A stretch of 64,000 nucleotides of DNA from Lepisosteus oculatus (Eukaryota > Chordata > Actinopteri > Semionotiformes > Lepisosteidae): contig NC_090714.1 in NCBI RefSeq assembly GCF_040954835.1, positions 6,498,501 through 6,562,500 on the forward strand, written 5' to 3'. Below are positions 1 through 12,358 of this stretch, one piece after another (within the stretch, counting starts at the first letter, position 1; each line of letters starts with the position of its first letter). The notes under the pieces are model-generated. The model was not told the DNA's origin. It worked only from the letters and a program-made list of their open reading frames with translations, and ran no database searches. Made by a program: the position numbers and the translations under genes.

Positions 1-268
1 GGATAGAGCAGCTGGCCTAGGGAGAGACAGGGAAAGGCAGAGCACACTGAGATCTGGAGAAAGGAGTCTGCACTGAGAGACCAGCAGTACAACGTCTACA
101 GGCTAACAGAGACATTCAGCATGGAGTCAAGTTTAACTTGTGGGATCTCTCAGAAAGAGGAACAATTCATCTTTTTCTCTTAAGATCTCACAGAGTGAAG
201 GCTTGTTATTGCCCCTTCACTTCACTGCTCAAAGCCTGCTGCCCTCAAGTCACTGGGGCAGTGCTCAC

Positions 269-416
269 CCGTCCACAGCCTGCACCAGTCCTGTGACCAC
301 GCCCTCCACCCAGCGCTCTGGAACACTCTCCACCAATCGCCAGCACACCCTCTGCCACACCATGTCTGATTGGGTGAGAGCGGAGAGGCGGGGCACCAGC
401 TCTGCGAACATGAGCT
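269..416 (-). CDS. telo2: TELO2 coding exon 4
   Basis: Acceptor TTTCTCCCCAG precedes 416 and donor GG|GTGAGC follows 269; the exon is 148 nt. It encodes [25 protein letters not shown] and [12 protein letters not shown], a well conserved part of the TELO2 solenoid. It ends in phase 2, with the next exon beyond the window or in 1-268, where none was recognised. Confidence 0.9.
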
Positions 417-3400
417 CTGGGGAGAAACAGAGCAACGTGTGTGAAGGTGCAACGATGACATCACCTGGCTGCAGTGAGAGACGCAGGCATGCAGGATTGT
501 GACGGAAGGTTAAGGGTAGATAAGTGTATAAGTACTGTTTCATCCACATTCCTTTAAAGAAGACACTGTGGATCTAGTCGATAAACAGCGATGAGATAAA
601 AATGACCACGGCGCACACACCACTGGGAGAATGCCGGCTGGTGATTTTAAACTAGAAAAACACTAAAGCATTCCGTGCAAAGGTGTTCCCCGCATGTTCA
701 GGTGTAAATGTACACATTTCCAAAAATACTTTGCATAGGCTGGCAAACTTTTCAAATCACTCTGCACCTTACAATAAATCACACCTCAATTGTGCAAGTA
801 GCCATGAAATGAAATGAAATGAAAATAGGCGCCGAGTCTCATTTGCCATTTATCTGTAGAAATCTCAGGTTTTTACTTGAAAGAGAAGGTGCTTTCACCC
901 CTGCGAAAGGCACCCTGACACCGTCACCTCTTCCAATTTGTAAAGCGATCAGTTCACAGAAGGCGCAGTATTTAACTCCCACGAGGATGCAGGGAATTTC
1001 CTGCTCGGAGGTGTCCATCCACTTCTCCTTGGGACTTGCTCGGGGTGGACTTGCTCCAGGTCCTCTGGGGAAACTGGTGCGCTGTGTTTTGCTCATAGAT
1101 CCATGAAGCTCTGCCTGCCTTGCTGGGTTGTAATTTACTGCGTCTGCATGTCTGGACACAGTGTGACGAAGATGGAATCCAGGAGGCGTGATGCAGATCT
1201 AGTGATCGAAGGACAGATACCCGAGGACTGGGTGCCACTTACCACTGTGTCCTTGCATACAGGCCTTCCCCAGCAGCTGGGCTACAAAAGTCAGAGAGCA
1301 GTCCTGTCCTCCTGCGTGCATGGGCACAAGGGTGACACATCACACACAGGCAGAGAGGAAGACAGCCTTTTACAGAGGTATTACTGAGAAAATTCAGACC
1401 AGCTGTATCACTGTTTGGTTTGGGAATTGCGACACCTTAGACTGCAAGTTCCCTGCAACGAATTGTGAAAACATTATTCCTTCCCTTCATGTCACCTATC
1501 ACAAACACTGCCTACACAGGGCCTCCAGTATAGTAGATGACCCCTCCCACCCCTCCCATAAGCTCTTTGCCCTCCCACCATCTGGGAAAAGATATCAGTG
1601 TTAGTGTATATCGTATGATGTATTATTTTGTACTATTCTGTAATAGTTAAATTACACTATGTGTATATCCAGTGTCCACTGCCTCTGTTCTGGTGTACAC
1701 TGTCTTAGTTTTAATCTTATTTATTAATATTAGTATTATTAGTAATTTGCACTATGTGTATCCTGTCTACAATGTCTATGTCGGCGTGTCTGTATTTGCA
1801 CTGTGGACCAGGAGGAAACGATATTTCGTTCCACTGTATACTGGTATATGGCTGGGATGACAAAAATCAACTTGAACCTGAACTTGAAAACACAGCGAAT
1901 GGAGCAAGTACTGAATCAGAGAGGCAAAGACACAAGCATCTTACAAAGAAGTCCACACCTTACAGAGTGGGAAAGAGACAAAAAGTCGGGCGTATTACAC
2001 AACAGCACAGCTCAGGCACGACAAACTCAAGACAGACACGGACAAACACTTCTAAATACAGAAAAGTAACAAGCACGCATTAACAGACTAGGCCTAAGTT
2101 TCCAGGAAGAGAAACCTGTTCCAAACTGGCACACAAGCACACAGGGGCTTATATCTGACTCGGAGACCCCCCGCTAAGATCCCCTCAGCTTACTCAAAGA
2201 CACAAAGAGACTTTTGGCAGCCACGTCCTCCAGCTTACCTCTCAGAGCCACACAGATCTGCTCCAGGACGGTGCCCACCTCTCTGGCCAGGAGTGGGTAG
2301 TAACTGGCTGGCAGAAAATCAGCGCAGTTCTGGTGCTGTAGGCGGTTGGCGGCGATATCGGGCAGGGAGACCAGGCGCCCCAAGAGGGCCTCCCGGAGCT
2401 GGGGGGACTCCGGAGGGGGTACCCCGTGACACCGTGACCACAGAAGTGCGTTCAGACGCCCAGCGCAGAGGAACTGCTTCAAGACATCCAGCACCCTGTC
2501 CAGACCTGCACTTGGGCTGACAGGTAAACAGCTGTGAGTGGAGATGCCCAGCCTAGACCCCAAGCAGGACAGAGGTCATATCCCAGGATCATGTCTACAA
2601 ACCAGGATGCCTGAAACACACTTTAAATCAGACGTGGCTAAAAAGATAGGATGAAGGTTTATCCCATGCCGAACGGTAAAGAAAAGAAACACGATGTTTC
2701 AGCTGTGGAGCCTTTGCATGCTGGCCCAGCAACCTACTCGAATGCCTTCAAAGATGTCGGGCAGATCGCATTGATGTCCAACACTTCCAAGGTGCATCCA
2801 AAATTGAATTAGAACGGAACGGCCTCTTATGAGAAAAACCAGCCTGGCCAGAAGATTGGGCCGTCATGGTGTCATCTGATTTCTGGACCAGGAGCTTAAA
2901 AGAAGTATTCCAGTGAAATAACGGGGGGAATGTAGCTTTTGGAAATGGTGTTAAACCACAGCTCTTTTTGCCAGTAGTAATCAAGCACAATCTTCAAGCA
3001 CCGGTGAAAAATCAGCCCTGATTTAAGGCCAATTCAGGCTGTCAATGTATTCAACTTAAACACCCCCCTACATTTAGTCAGTCATTCTTCCTCATCTGCT
3101 GTGCAGTCAGTAACTGGCACAAATCAGCCCCTCTCTAACAATCCCAGAGGCTCCACCCTGAACCTGCCTGCTGTGGAATGAACCCTCCCCCCTTCGTACC
3201 TGCTGGAGCTCAGGCTGTCCAGCAGCACCAGGAGAGCCTGGTCCGGGGGTCCTCTCAGGAACAGGCCGTCCCAGAGCTCGGCGCGCTGGGCGGGCGGCAG
3301 GAGCTCTAGCCAGCTAGCGCCGGCGTGACCAATGAGGCACTGCAGGACCCGGGTGTAGTGCGCCCGGGCAAACTCGCCCCGCTGTCCCGGCGGGGGCTGG

Positions 3401-3543
3401 TCTCCGTCACCGCCTTCCCCCAGGAAGCCCCCCAGCGTGCGCAGACTCTGGGTCACCTCGTTCAGGTCCCCAGAGGAGGAGAGGGCTGCCACACACCGCC
3501 GCACTCCCAGCCGGACCTCCAAGTCAGGGCCATGGGGCTCCAT
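269..3543 (-). CDS. telo2: TELO2, N-terminal four coding exons (gene runs off the left edge)
   Basis: Coding exons 3543-3200, 2516-2194, 1281-1243 and 416-269 join in phase into about 284 residues, roughly the first third of an approximately 840-residue family protein. TELO2 (TEL2) is the alpha-solenoid scaffold of the cytoplasmic TTT complex with TTI1 and TTI2; it works with HSP90 and R2TP to stabilise PIKKs such as mTOR, ATM, ATR, DNA-PKcs, SMG1 and TRRAP. Recognition rests on remembered similarity to mammalian TELO2: WLELLP near residue 75, [10 protein letters not shown] near 100, [13 protein letters not shown], then [28 protein letters not shown] and VTGLV. Met at 3543 ([12 protein letters not shown]) matches the mammalian MEP start. 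The last exon ends in phase 2, so the gene continues to the left. No frame break is seen. The family call is firm; the exact exon 2 donor is less so. Confidence 0.93.
417..1242 (-). other. TELO2 intron 3
   Basis: About 0.8 kb of intron. It contains a short ATGAA pentanucleotide run near 804-826. Nothing else is recognised. Confidence 0.7.
1243..1281 (-). CDS. telo2: TELO2 39-nt coding exon 3
   Basis: This exon is too short to find by reading-frame length. Acceptor TTTTGTAG and donor GTAAGT flank 39 nt that encode [12 protein letters not shown]. This matches the QVLGKACVHG stretch of mammalian TELO2 and links the phase-1 end of exon 2 to the phase-1 start of exon 4. The residue match plus phase on both sides makes chance unlikely. 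Confidence 0.85.
1385..1885 (+). mobile_element. L2/CR1-clade LINE, truncated 3' end
   Basis: The stretch lies inside TELO2 intron 2, antisense to the gene. The plus strand translates in pieces resembling the extreme C-terminus of fish L2-type ORF2 (CITVWFGNC; then [24 protein letters not shown]). It is followed by a typical 3' UTR: repeated CACTATGTGTAT, a segment with CACTGTGGACC and ATTTCGTTCCACTGTATACT, and a tail of GAACTTGAA-like repeats near 1870-1890. Interrupted frames show it is a dead 5'-truncated copy. Confidence 0.8.
2194..2516 (-). CDS. telo2: TELO2 coding exon 2
   Basis: The acceptor CTGTCAG at 2517-2523 gives the required phase; a nearer CAG at 2508-2506 would not. The exon encodes [46 protein letters not shown] and ends LFVSL. 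Two donors have the same phase: GTAAGC after 2194 and GTAAGC after 2239. I chose 2194 because it keeps an FVS segment that aligns with SFVSQ of mammalian TELO2 and leads straight into the next exon. Confidence 0.8.
2517..3199 (-). other. TELO2 intron 1 (between coding exons 1 and 2)
   Basis: About 0.7 kb of moderately AT-rich intron. No repeat or further exon is recognised. Confidence 0.7.
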
Positions 3544-3556
3544 CCACGACAGCACC
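3200..3556 (-). CDS. telo2: TELO2 exon with start codon (coding part 3543-3200)
   Basis: The acceptor CTGCAG precedes 3556, 13 nt before the ATG at 3543-3541, so a 5' UTR exon should lie upstream. The donor CAG|GTACGA follows 3200. The coding part is 344 nt and ends in phase 2. It encodes the N-terminal helical repeats ([14 protein letters not shown] to [10 protein letters not shown]). The exon is GC-rich, unlike its introns. Confidence 0.9.
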
Positions 3557-3619
3557 CTGCAGGCACTGGGGTACGCTGCAGGCAAAACTGGGGTCTCACC
3601 TCTGTAGGATGTCCGCCAT

Positions 3620-5510
3620 CACCTTTACATATTTACAGCATGCACAGAACCATCCTGGCCAAGCGTGACAGAGTAAGAACTTGATTGCTTTCCTTGGTAC
3701 AATAACCACTGCCTAAAATAACACTCTCTCACACGCGCAACTAGTGAACAGTGGTGCTGTGACTAAGCTATACATCAGGCTTGTCAAAGGAAACCGGCTT
3801 TTGTTGCCGGGCGATTGTTTTCAGCTTGGTCACACTACCGGAATCCGCTGTTAAAAGGGATTTTATTAATGACCCTGACATAATTCCTGCGCTACCGTAC
3901 TATTCCGAGGCGGAACAGTGAGCAGGACACCCACAGTACCGGGATTAAAACAGGGTTGTAACATGCCTGGTCTCCGTAAACCAGGGGAGACACGTATTTA
4001 TACTCATTGGTTCATGGTAACGGAATGTTGTTAATAACAGCACCTTTAAATCGGACGCAGACTAGCCGAGAAGCACGCGGGTCACTTCTTGTTTGTACAA
4101 TGCCAGTCAAAACTGCGATTTATACTTCAAGTTGACCATAATTTCAGAAAGAAGTACTACGCCTGCGTTTAACACCGCGGCTTGCAAATACGCTCGGAAC
4201 GACCTTAAAATTAAACTTGAATTTTACAAAATAAATTTGTACTTGTGTTTTTTAAAATAATAAAATTAAATGCATTTAGCAAACTGGCGGTTTTAGACGT
4301 ACACTGCACAACGTTTCTTCATTTTAAGTTGCACAATTAAATTGGAAGCGTTTAACATATTTAGGTTCACACACCATCGTCTAAAACAGATTGCAGTTCT
4401 TATTTTGACGAATGTTAGTGAAACGCTACTTAAATCGACACAAAAGCTTTTTAAAATCATCTTGGTGCACTACAGTATCTTTATCACAGGTGGTAACTAT
4501 TCATCTGGATGCCTGTACTTTTCATTGCACCTATCTATGTTGCAATTATACAAAAAGGAACATTAAGGGAAATATTTAAGAGAAAGCAAAGCATTGATTT
4601 AGGTTTTAAAAAAACAAAACGTGCTTACCTCGTTATTCTGCTTTTTAAAATACCGTGAAATTACTTCATGACCACAATTGAGTCTGCTTCTCAAATGTCC
4701 TCGGTGGGAAACATCTCCGTAAACGTACGAGAAACGTTCCTAGTAGGATTATACAGTATACATTTACACTGTAGTTACATACTGTATATGTACACCTTTC
4801 ATACTCAGTGCAATAACTGTTGGTGTCCGGTTTAAAACCTTTTCCATAGTTTGTTTTTGCATAAAGTTAAAGCGTATTATTCTGTCATCTTCTCTGTAGT
4901 AAGATTTGTATAGTGTATTTCTGAAACCTGTCAATTACTGACATTGTGGATAATTTCTTGCTAAAATGTTCTCTTTGGTAACGTTGCATAAAAAAGACCA
5001 TGAAGTGAAAGTGAAGTTAAAACACGACGAATATAGTCTTGAAATGGGTACGGCAGGAAAGTGCTACAGAAAAGGCGTTCAGCCTATATTATCACAGGAA
5101 ATGGCACCTCCCCAAAACGAAGAGTCAAGGGGAGTATTATGGTTGTGGGAGAAACCTGTCTAATCCGATTGCCCCAACCTTAGAGAGCAGGTGGCAGGAG
5201 TTTTGGGGAATTATACTGGAAATGCAAGGCTGTTTAGTTCACAGTACACAGTAAAAAATGTACACACTAAGACCCAGCTCCTATGCAATACATCCTGCTT
5301 ATGGTATTAATCACCGTGGATCAAACAAAATTACATTTCATGACCAACGTCCTCTCCCCCCAGAATGAAGTGCATTGGAAAGAGCTTATTGAGAGTTTAA
5401 TCATGGCAAGATGTGTCTAAGCCCACCGGGCTGAGGACCAGCTCCCTGCTCAGAGGGAGGAATGAGCAAGGAGTAGCTGAAAACAACAAATACAAAGAGG
5501 AAAATGATTT
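3620..5510. other. Intergenic region upstream of TELO2
   Basis: This is the 5' flank of TELO2 and the region beyond the 3' end of the unidentified gene. It should hold the TELO2 promoter and 5' UTR exon. A donor-like AACGAG|GTAAGC on the minus strand near 4628 could end a non-coding first exon, but no promoter motif was decisive. Positions 4200-4560 are AT-rich with no coding signal. Confidence 0.4.
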
Positions 5511-5530
5511 TGTTTTTCATTTTTATTTAA
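5510..5530 (-). terminator. Poly(A) signal candidate of the unidentified gene
   Basis: On the minus strand an AAATAAAA run lies at about 5521-5528, about 225 nt past the stop of the 208-aa frame. This is a plausible short 3' UTR; no cleavage-site evidence exists. Confidence 0.4.
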
Positions 5531-5752
5531 AGAATAAAGAATAAAGGACATCAGGAATGATGGGGCAACAGAGGTAAAAATAAACTGGGCTGCCATCATC
5601 CCTCCTGAATGTCCATTAAAAACTCCATTTAAAGCATACAATAAATTAATCTACACAGAACGATTAAACACCTGTTCAGGGGCTTTCCTATTGCTGTAAA
5701 GGGTTCATTTTCAGGCTCAAGGGTGCAACAGCAGTCATGGTACGCCTCCGTC

Positions 5753-6348
5753 TTAATCACTGCCAGAAGCACACCCCAGGAGCTCGCTGGGCTTAAACCT
5801 CTTGGCGGAAGAGTAGTCCTCTTCCTGCAACACTCTCTTCCTGGGGTTCCCCGGTACCCTGTCGGACGCCCTTTTATCTCCTCCCAGCTGCTCCTCCCAC
5901 AAGGAGTCCAGATTGGGGTTCTTCGCCACAAAGTACCGGGCAGCGGCCAAAACTCTGTCCATCCGGACTCCTGGCGCTGGGACTGTGGGAATACCGGCTA
6001 CCGTCATGGCCAGCAACAACGGACAGTCTTCCTCGTGTGGTTTCAAGGCAGACAACCCTGAGGCAGAAGCCCAAGGCCAGTAGGCCTCTGGCCATGACGC
6101 TGTGCCAGACTGAGCCGAGGGGTATGCCCAGGAAGAGCAGGAGAAAGCCTGGTCAGGATACCTGGGGAAGCCAGTACTGTTCTGGCTCCAGAAGACAGGG
6201 GCGTGGTTGCCATGGTAAAGAAATCCTCTAGGATACCAGGGGTTTGGCTGGTACACCGATGCTGCCCAGCTCGCTGGAAGATAGCTCTCCTGTCCCACAG
6301 CTGCAGGAGGGGTCTGAGCAGAGGTATACCCTCTCTTGAATGTGCTCT
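5753..6348 (-). CDS. Unidentified gene, terminal coding exon
   Basis: 596 nt open to TAA at 5753. Acceptor CCCCTCAG precedes 6348. An in-frame ATG at 6361 just upstream of the acceptor is an alternative start if exon 1 is not used. Confidence 0.65.
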
Positions 6349-6760
6349 CTGAGGGGTACATGTGGAGTGCAGAACTAGCACCATGTTCTCCTCCTGTTCA
6401 TAAAAAAGGAGTAATGGAAGACCTATAACTTAAAGCCTTTATAGATCACAAAGTTTTTCCACTGATTAACAAGAGATGGTCTACAATGACTTTCGTAAAA
6501 AAAATCTTTTAATCACTTCTAAAATGTTACCCAAGTCTTTGATGGTAGCTTCAGAAAACAGTTTTCAGATGGGGAATACTGTATTAGCCACAAGATCATC
6601 ATCACCATCTAAAAATGTGACTCATATTTCCTCTACATTTAATTCAGGTTCTATCCCACAGGCCTTTTTTAAAAAAAGAGTGCTATAGTCAATATCCGAA
6701 GTTCTTCTTCATGATAAAAAATGACTTACTTGGAGAGTGGTATTGGTTCCGTCGAATCAT
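5753..6760 (-). CDS. Unidentified two-exon gene, 208-aa protein
   Basis: Exon 1 (coding 6760-6730) starts ATG with G at -3 and ends at a strong donor, CCAA|GTAAGT. Exon 2 (6348-5753) starts after CCCCTCAG. Together they give 209 codons including TAA at 5755-5753. I do not recognise the protein. It starts MIRRNQYHSPKSTFKRGY, has a Trp/Tyr/Pro/Ser-rich middle (about residues 25-110), then RVLAAARYFVAKNPNLDSLW, likely helical, near 140-160. It ends with a basic NPRKR and KRFKP region typical of a nuclear localisation signal. No signal peptide or membrane segment is visible. An AATAAA on the minus strand near 5523-5528, about 225 nt past the stop, could be its poly(A) signal. It shares orientation with TELO2 and RAB11FIP3. 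Being coding is inferred from the long open frame and the matched splice phase. Confidence 0.65.
6730..6760 (-). CDS. Unidentified gene, first coding exon
   Basis: 31 nt: ATG at 6760-6758, ten codons (MIRRNQYHSP) plus one base, then GTAAGT. The leftover base A joins AG of exon 2 to make Lys. The exon is predicted from start, donor and phase only. Confidence 0.55.
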
Positions 6761-9700
6761 TGCGAAACAAGACATTTGAGTCAAAGACACTCAATTAAAC
6801 ACCTGTCCAGCAGCAGGCTATCTTTGAAAATAAGCGGATTTAAATGTTTCACCAAGGATTAGAACGTTCATGAAGTTCTAAGACTGAATTTTCTGATGAC
6901 ATCACAAACCTCTTCAGTTTGAAAAAATGCAGGAGAAGCGATTCCATTTCACCGTGGCAACGGGAACACTGTCATGTGATCAGATGGAACTATATCCAGT
7001 CCAGTGAAACAGCTTTGCTGTAACTGAAGATGTCATTTTAAAAAGTTAAATACCCACACCCTACAATGATGACACAGAGACACTTGGATTTTTTTTACAG
7101 TAACTTGGAAAGTCTATAATTCTTCAAACAATATGATTACATCTTTCAGGATTTCTTCAAGGGGAACAGTGACATACAGCAGTAAACAATACTGATCTTT
7201 TAATTAATACATTATCCTTCACGATTAGAATGAAGCCCAGTTTACAATACAATCCTCAGTTACCATGTGAGTTTGGAAAGTGAGTGCACCACACAGGAGG
7301 GAGATTGGTCTTCCAGCCACCTTTCTCTGGAAACTTGGAAGCTAGATTGTGAACTATTAAAAACAAACATATCTGTATATATCTGAACTTAATTTACTTT
7401 TAAACAATGTACAAGTCATGAACATTGCTCATACAGTACTATGCAGACTTTATCAGTAAGGCTGGATCGAGAGAGAGCAGGGCACTGATCTCATCGTTTT
7501 CAGCTGTGAAACTCAACTTCAAGGAACTAGGGAAAACCGAAGGAGAAATATACACCTAAGGGGTCAACTATTGTTGAAGCAATGGCTCCTGTAGGTTTGT
7601 GGTAATAAAGACAATTGCATCATTCTTAAGCCACCTTCTTGTTTAGATTTAACAAGAGGACATTCTCAAGTACATAATAGTATATTTGTTTTCAAAGGAG
7701 TAAAGATTTTCATCAAAATATATTCCGTTACTGATCGTGCTGCATCAGCGATGTTGAAAATTTCCAGGACGAAGGCTGCTCAACCTCTGAACTCCTTCAG
7801 ATTTGCGTACATCAAGTGAAAGCAAAGCCCGGCGCAGACAGGAGGGTGTAAATCCGACATGTCCCTTTGACGTCTGCAATAAATTACATAGTGTATTAAC
7901 AAGCCGGTCACATCAAAAGATTCTTTATCCTTTCATCAGATGCAATGCAAGAAAATACACCCTGATGCACCAAGCTGCCTGACTGTTGCTACTGCAGCTC
8001 ACATTGCAGGATAAACACACCTTCATACCTTAAGGGTTTGAAGTAGGGCTACAGCCCTGATAAAGCCCTGGCTAGAAGCTAGGTCAAAGGATTCAGAACA
8101 GCCTGAGCAGCCTTTTAGTGTCCAGATTTCCAGGCACTGGTCTCTACCCCCCTCTCCTTGGAGCACTCTTTTCCTGTGGTGCTGAGCAGATAACAGGCTG
8201 TAAAGGATTTTCAACCCCACAGCCTTTCAAGGTCTCCGGATTTCACTGTACAGACATAATAGTGAGCAGGTACAGAAAAAGAAAACCGAAACGGGCAACA
8301 GTTAAGTGATGCAAAGGACACTGTAGCTACGGTAATGCACAGTGCTACCCATCTCGCTTAAAACGAGCGGACTGGTGGGACAAAGCATTCCTTGGCTCTA
8401 CACGGTCATCAGAGGGAAGGCTGGACAGAAACGAGCCACTAAAAAGTCAGTTCCCTTCACGATCCAGGATAAATTACATTTACAGAACATCCCTCTGTCT
8501 TTGCAAGCCATAGCGATGAAGGGAGAATGATGTAAAAAGTAAATTGTGGATGTAGTGTATATATGTACAGATGTGAAATGAAAGAACAGGGAAAGGTTAA
8601 GCTGAATTCCACATAGGTGGGCTAATTCCTAGTGGAACACAGACGAGTCATTCTCCTTCAGTCTATAAAAATACCTAGATCTACGAGATAGAAAAAACAT
8701 GTACAATAATTTACATCCAAGGCCATTTTGCAAAGAACATTAAGAAGCAAGCGTTTAGGTACAGGAGTGAGGTTACTTTCCCTATCAATGACCCTGCCGG
8801 GCCAGAGGGCATCCCAGGACAGCGATTTTGGATTCCACAGCAGGACTGGCCCAGTCATGTGCGCCCAGCGCGGTCCTGAGCCCAGAGCAAAGCCCGATCT
8901 CGCCATGTGCAGTAACAGTATGCCCATGATAAGACATGCACCTTCAAATTCTTACAGTCCTACAACAATCGGTACACACGTCGCATAATATTAACAACCG
9001 AGCTGCACTGAACCAGTTCAGTCAGGAGCTGTTTAATACAGTGTATGATTGATTGCCCTTCTCAGTATACAAGCACATAAAACATTTACAATTTGCCCCT
9101 TCTTCAGTAAAGTAGACAGTACACAGAAGCAGTCTAGGGGTAATTTCTAGTTATTGCTCAAGTACATCCATGTGATTATAAAATTAGTCCCTTTGTGACG
9201 TGAAAAGTTGCAGGGTTGCCGAAGTTATAAGCAAATGTCTTGCGTTTTCCACATTTAAGAGACATGCTGTTTGGGTTGGTGCTAAGGTTGCTCTTTGACG
9301 CGATTTCCACTGTAGGAGCTGGCAAAACCCACATTACAGTGCATTCACTGCCAGCTGGTTGTCTAATGAGCCTGTACCCTCAATTATACTCGAAGAGAAT
9401 TTATAAAGGGACCAAGTTTAGAACCACATGGTATTTGCCTGATGCCCAAAATATGAAGAAACAGAGCAAATGTTTTCTTATTGACTAACCAGATGAAGAC
9501 ATTCAGAAGTGGGAGACAGCTGAGAAGTTTCTGGAGAGCAGTGAAAACGTCCCAACACGACAGGGGAACTAAAACCAATTCATGTTATTAGTTTACACTT
9601 CAGACTGGGACTTCATCAAAAAGAGCTGCACTATTAAACAGACTATCCCCAGCTCAAAGAATGCAGTAAGACACAACCCAATGATGACAAACTTGTGCAC

Positions 9701-12358
9701 GATTCTTAAGGGTGATATTTGTACAGGGCTGCTAAATAATACAGTGACAGTGTTACACAGCCACGAAGTCCAGCGGAGCATTAGAGGTGGTACCATCAGC
9801 CATCCACTGGACTCTTCTTGGGTTGAGTTTGCATGTCCGCTTGTCAGAGTTAGTGTCTTCAACAAACACCGGCTCTCTTGCTGCTGTTGTAAAAAACATG
9901 TCCCTGTCCTCTCCCCCCCGCCTCCCCTCCTACTGCTCCCTACCATCCTGGATATCCTCTCTTTCACTGTTTAGCAACAGAAGCCACACGCAAAGCTCCA
10001 GTGGGTGAGACTTGTCAGTTCCGTGATGTCCGCTCGGCGACTGTATCTGCCGTCAATGGAGCTCCTTCCCAGAAGTCTTGTACTGCCGCTGGGCTCTTGG
10101 GTCCCTGGCTCAATCAGTGGGGATGGGGGATATCTGTCCCTTTGTTGGCTGCCTTGCCTCGACTCATGAGCCTCACCGGCAGGCCTCCAACCCGAAGGTG
10201 GTAGTGAGCCAATGGCAAGAGGCAGGCAGGCTGGCTGGCTGCCCCTCGTGCTACAAGCCCACTGGTACCCAACGCATGTCCGTCCCAGCTTCAAGTATAG
10301 CTATTATAGTGAAAAGCAGCAGGGCGGAGGAAGGCAGCCCCTGACAGAACTACATGAGACACACTCTCACACACACACTCGCACACAATGAAGACACACT
10401 GGGTCCGACAGTCAGAGACTGACAGCGGAGTACAGCACCTTGGAGGGGAGTGGGGTTCTGTAACACACTGAGCTCCTTCGCCCTGTAACTGGCTACAATC
10501 GCCACTTAGGGCTGGCTAAACCGAAACTCAAAAGAAGAAAGAAAACAAGTGCGGGTAACAACATTCAGTTCCCAGGCAAATACAAAACTAGCTCCTTCCG
10601 AGGCCGTGACCAGGAAAACGTTACTTCAACAGCTGCCATTCCTGTGGTGATGTAGCTAGTGCTTCATGACATTATCATCAGAAAAAAATGTGATGTTTTA
10701 CAGAGGAAGGAAACTGTGCTCTAAGAGGACCCCAAAAACACTAAGAGGGACCTACAGAAATAAACAGGTGATGTTGAAGTTAAAGGTTCCCCCATGCCAG
10801 CCATGTGGATCCACATACCTGCTGGTTTTCACGCCAGGTAAGCTCTCTCCCTAACTGAATCTTTCACCAAGATAACAAATGATTAGGAAGCTAAACAAAA
10901 GGGGTCAAATGCAACACCTTTGACGACAAAGGTGAAAACAAAGATGTCAAATGAATCCCAATAATATGTTAGTTAAGGGTTTAATGATATAACAGACCTC
11001 AGATGGAATAAGAACCAGCAGGTGGTTGTGCGACCCGAACCACAATTGGGAACAAATTGGGTCAAAGTGATACTGTGCAGTCATTAAGCGATGAGTCAGT
11101 ACAATTTCAAGTTTTAAATTTCAATGCATTGCCAGCTTTCTTTCTAGTGAGTTCCTTTAAAGGCCTGGAGAGAGAGAAGTGGATTCATCTTACTTTACAT
11201 TTTTCTCCTATTATTCTATTGATGAATGCATTCCTGGTAAAATAATGGGATTCATGTTTTTTAGTAGGTTGCTGGTGTTGCGTTTCACGACACAGAATGG
11301 CTAAAATCAAAAGTGGTATTATTATGCAGGAATCGCGTGCTTTATCCTGACAGCAAGGGCCAGACTGGCTGAATAGGAGTGTCCTTATGGCAATCTAACT
11401 GCAAATAACTTTCAAGAATCATCCTTTTACCACAGGATTTCCAATAGTGAGCTAAACCAAAGGTGCCCATACACGTATGTTACATCTAGTGTCTTAGGAC
11501 AGAGAATTGACGGTTTCTTCTGCCTGTCCAGGATAAAGGCAGCTCCTCTCATTTTCTCATTGGAGAAAAGCACCTTGCTATAAGACTAGCCATCACTCAA
11601 AGTCCGAGTCTGTCTGAGATGCATTTACAGGGATGCCCTCATTGCTGAGACAGGAGTTTTTACTGTGCATACTGTGAAGGGCTGCTCAAGACTCTCTACA
11701 ATTAGGGTCCAATTTATATTAGTGAACAAACAAGTTGTCCGAAAGCGATGAACCCCAGCTCCATCAGCACGTTCTCTTAGCACAAGACATTAAAGCCTGG
11801 AATGAGGAGGAACTGCACCTTGCCAACAGATTGATCCTCTAAAATATTGGAATTTCACAAAAGAACTGTGATGAGAGAAGTAGATCACAGAGCAGGTCAA
11901 CTTTAACTGCCAAGTGACGCCTGTCCCCGATTTCAGCAGGAACCCCTGGAGTAAAAGGGATGCCCTGCTCTCCAACGTAGCCAGAAACAAGGATTGTGGC
12001 CCGCGAACATTCCAGAAACCCCAAGGGCCACAGTGAGAAGAGCACACGCACACACAGACACACAGAAACACAGGCTTCTTTGGGAAACTAGGCCCCTCCA
12101 TCCCTCTTCCAAGGGGAGTCACAGGAACCACTCAGCACGGAGATGCCTGGGGCACAGCCGCAGAGCTCCAGGGCACTCTGCCTTAGTCACGTACAAATCC
12201 ACTCAGTGATCTCCAAGACAATATAACCTTTTCTTTAATCTTCTGAGCGCTTTTCTCCTCCAAGTCCATTCGTTGTGCCTATGGTGCGGCCAGCCATGTG
12301 GCGACAGCAGTGGGGTGAGGTGAGGTTAGGTGGAGTGAGCTCGAGGATGGAGAGGGCG
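6761..12358. other. Intergenic region plus RAB11FIP3 3' UTR
   Basis: About 5.6 kb without a convincing exon. The part next to 12358 must be RAB11FIP3 3' UTR, but its end is unclear: ATTAAA-type signals on the minus strand occur near 12233, 10981 and 9030, and no canonical AATAAA stood out. Positions 10365-10388 hold a short imperfect CA/CT repeat and 12043-12070 an imperfect CA repeat. The 5' flank of the unidentified gene lies just above 6760. Confidence 0.5.

Noticed and set aside
2239..2516. TELO2 exon 2 ending at the GTAAGC after 2239
   Set aside because: Phase is equally good, but the longer form to 2194 adds an FVS segment that aligns with the family just before the LLGKAC exon. Kept only as an alternative.
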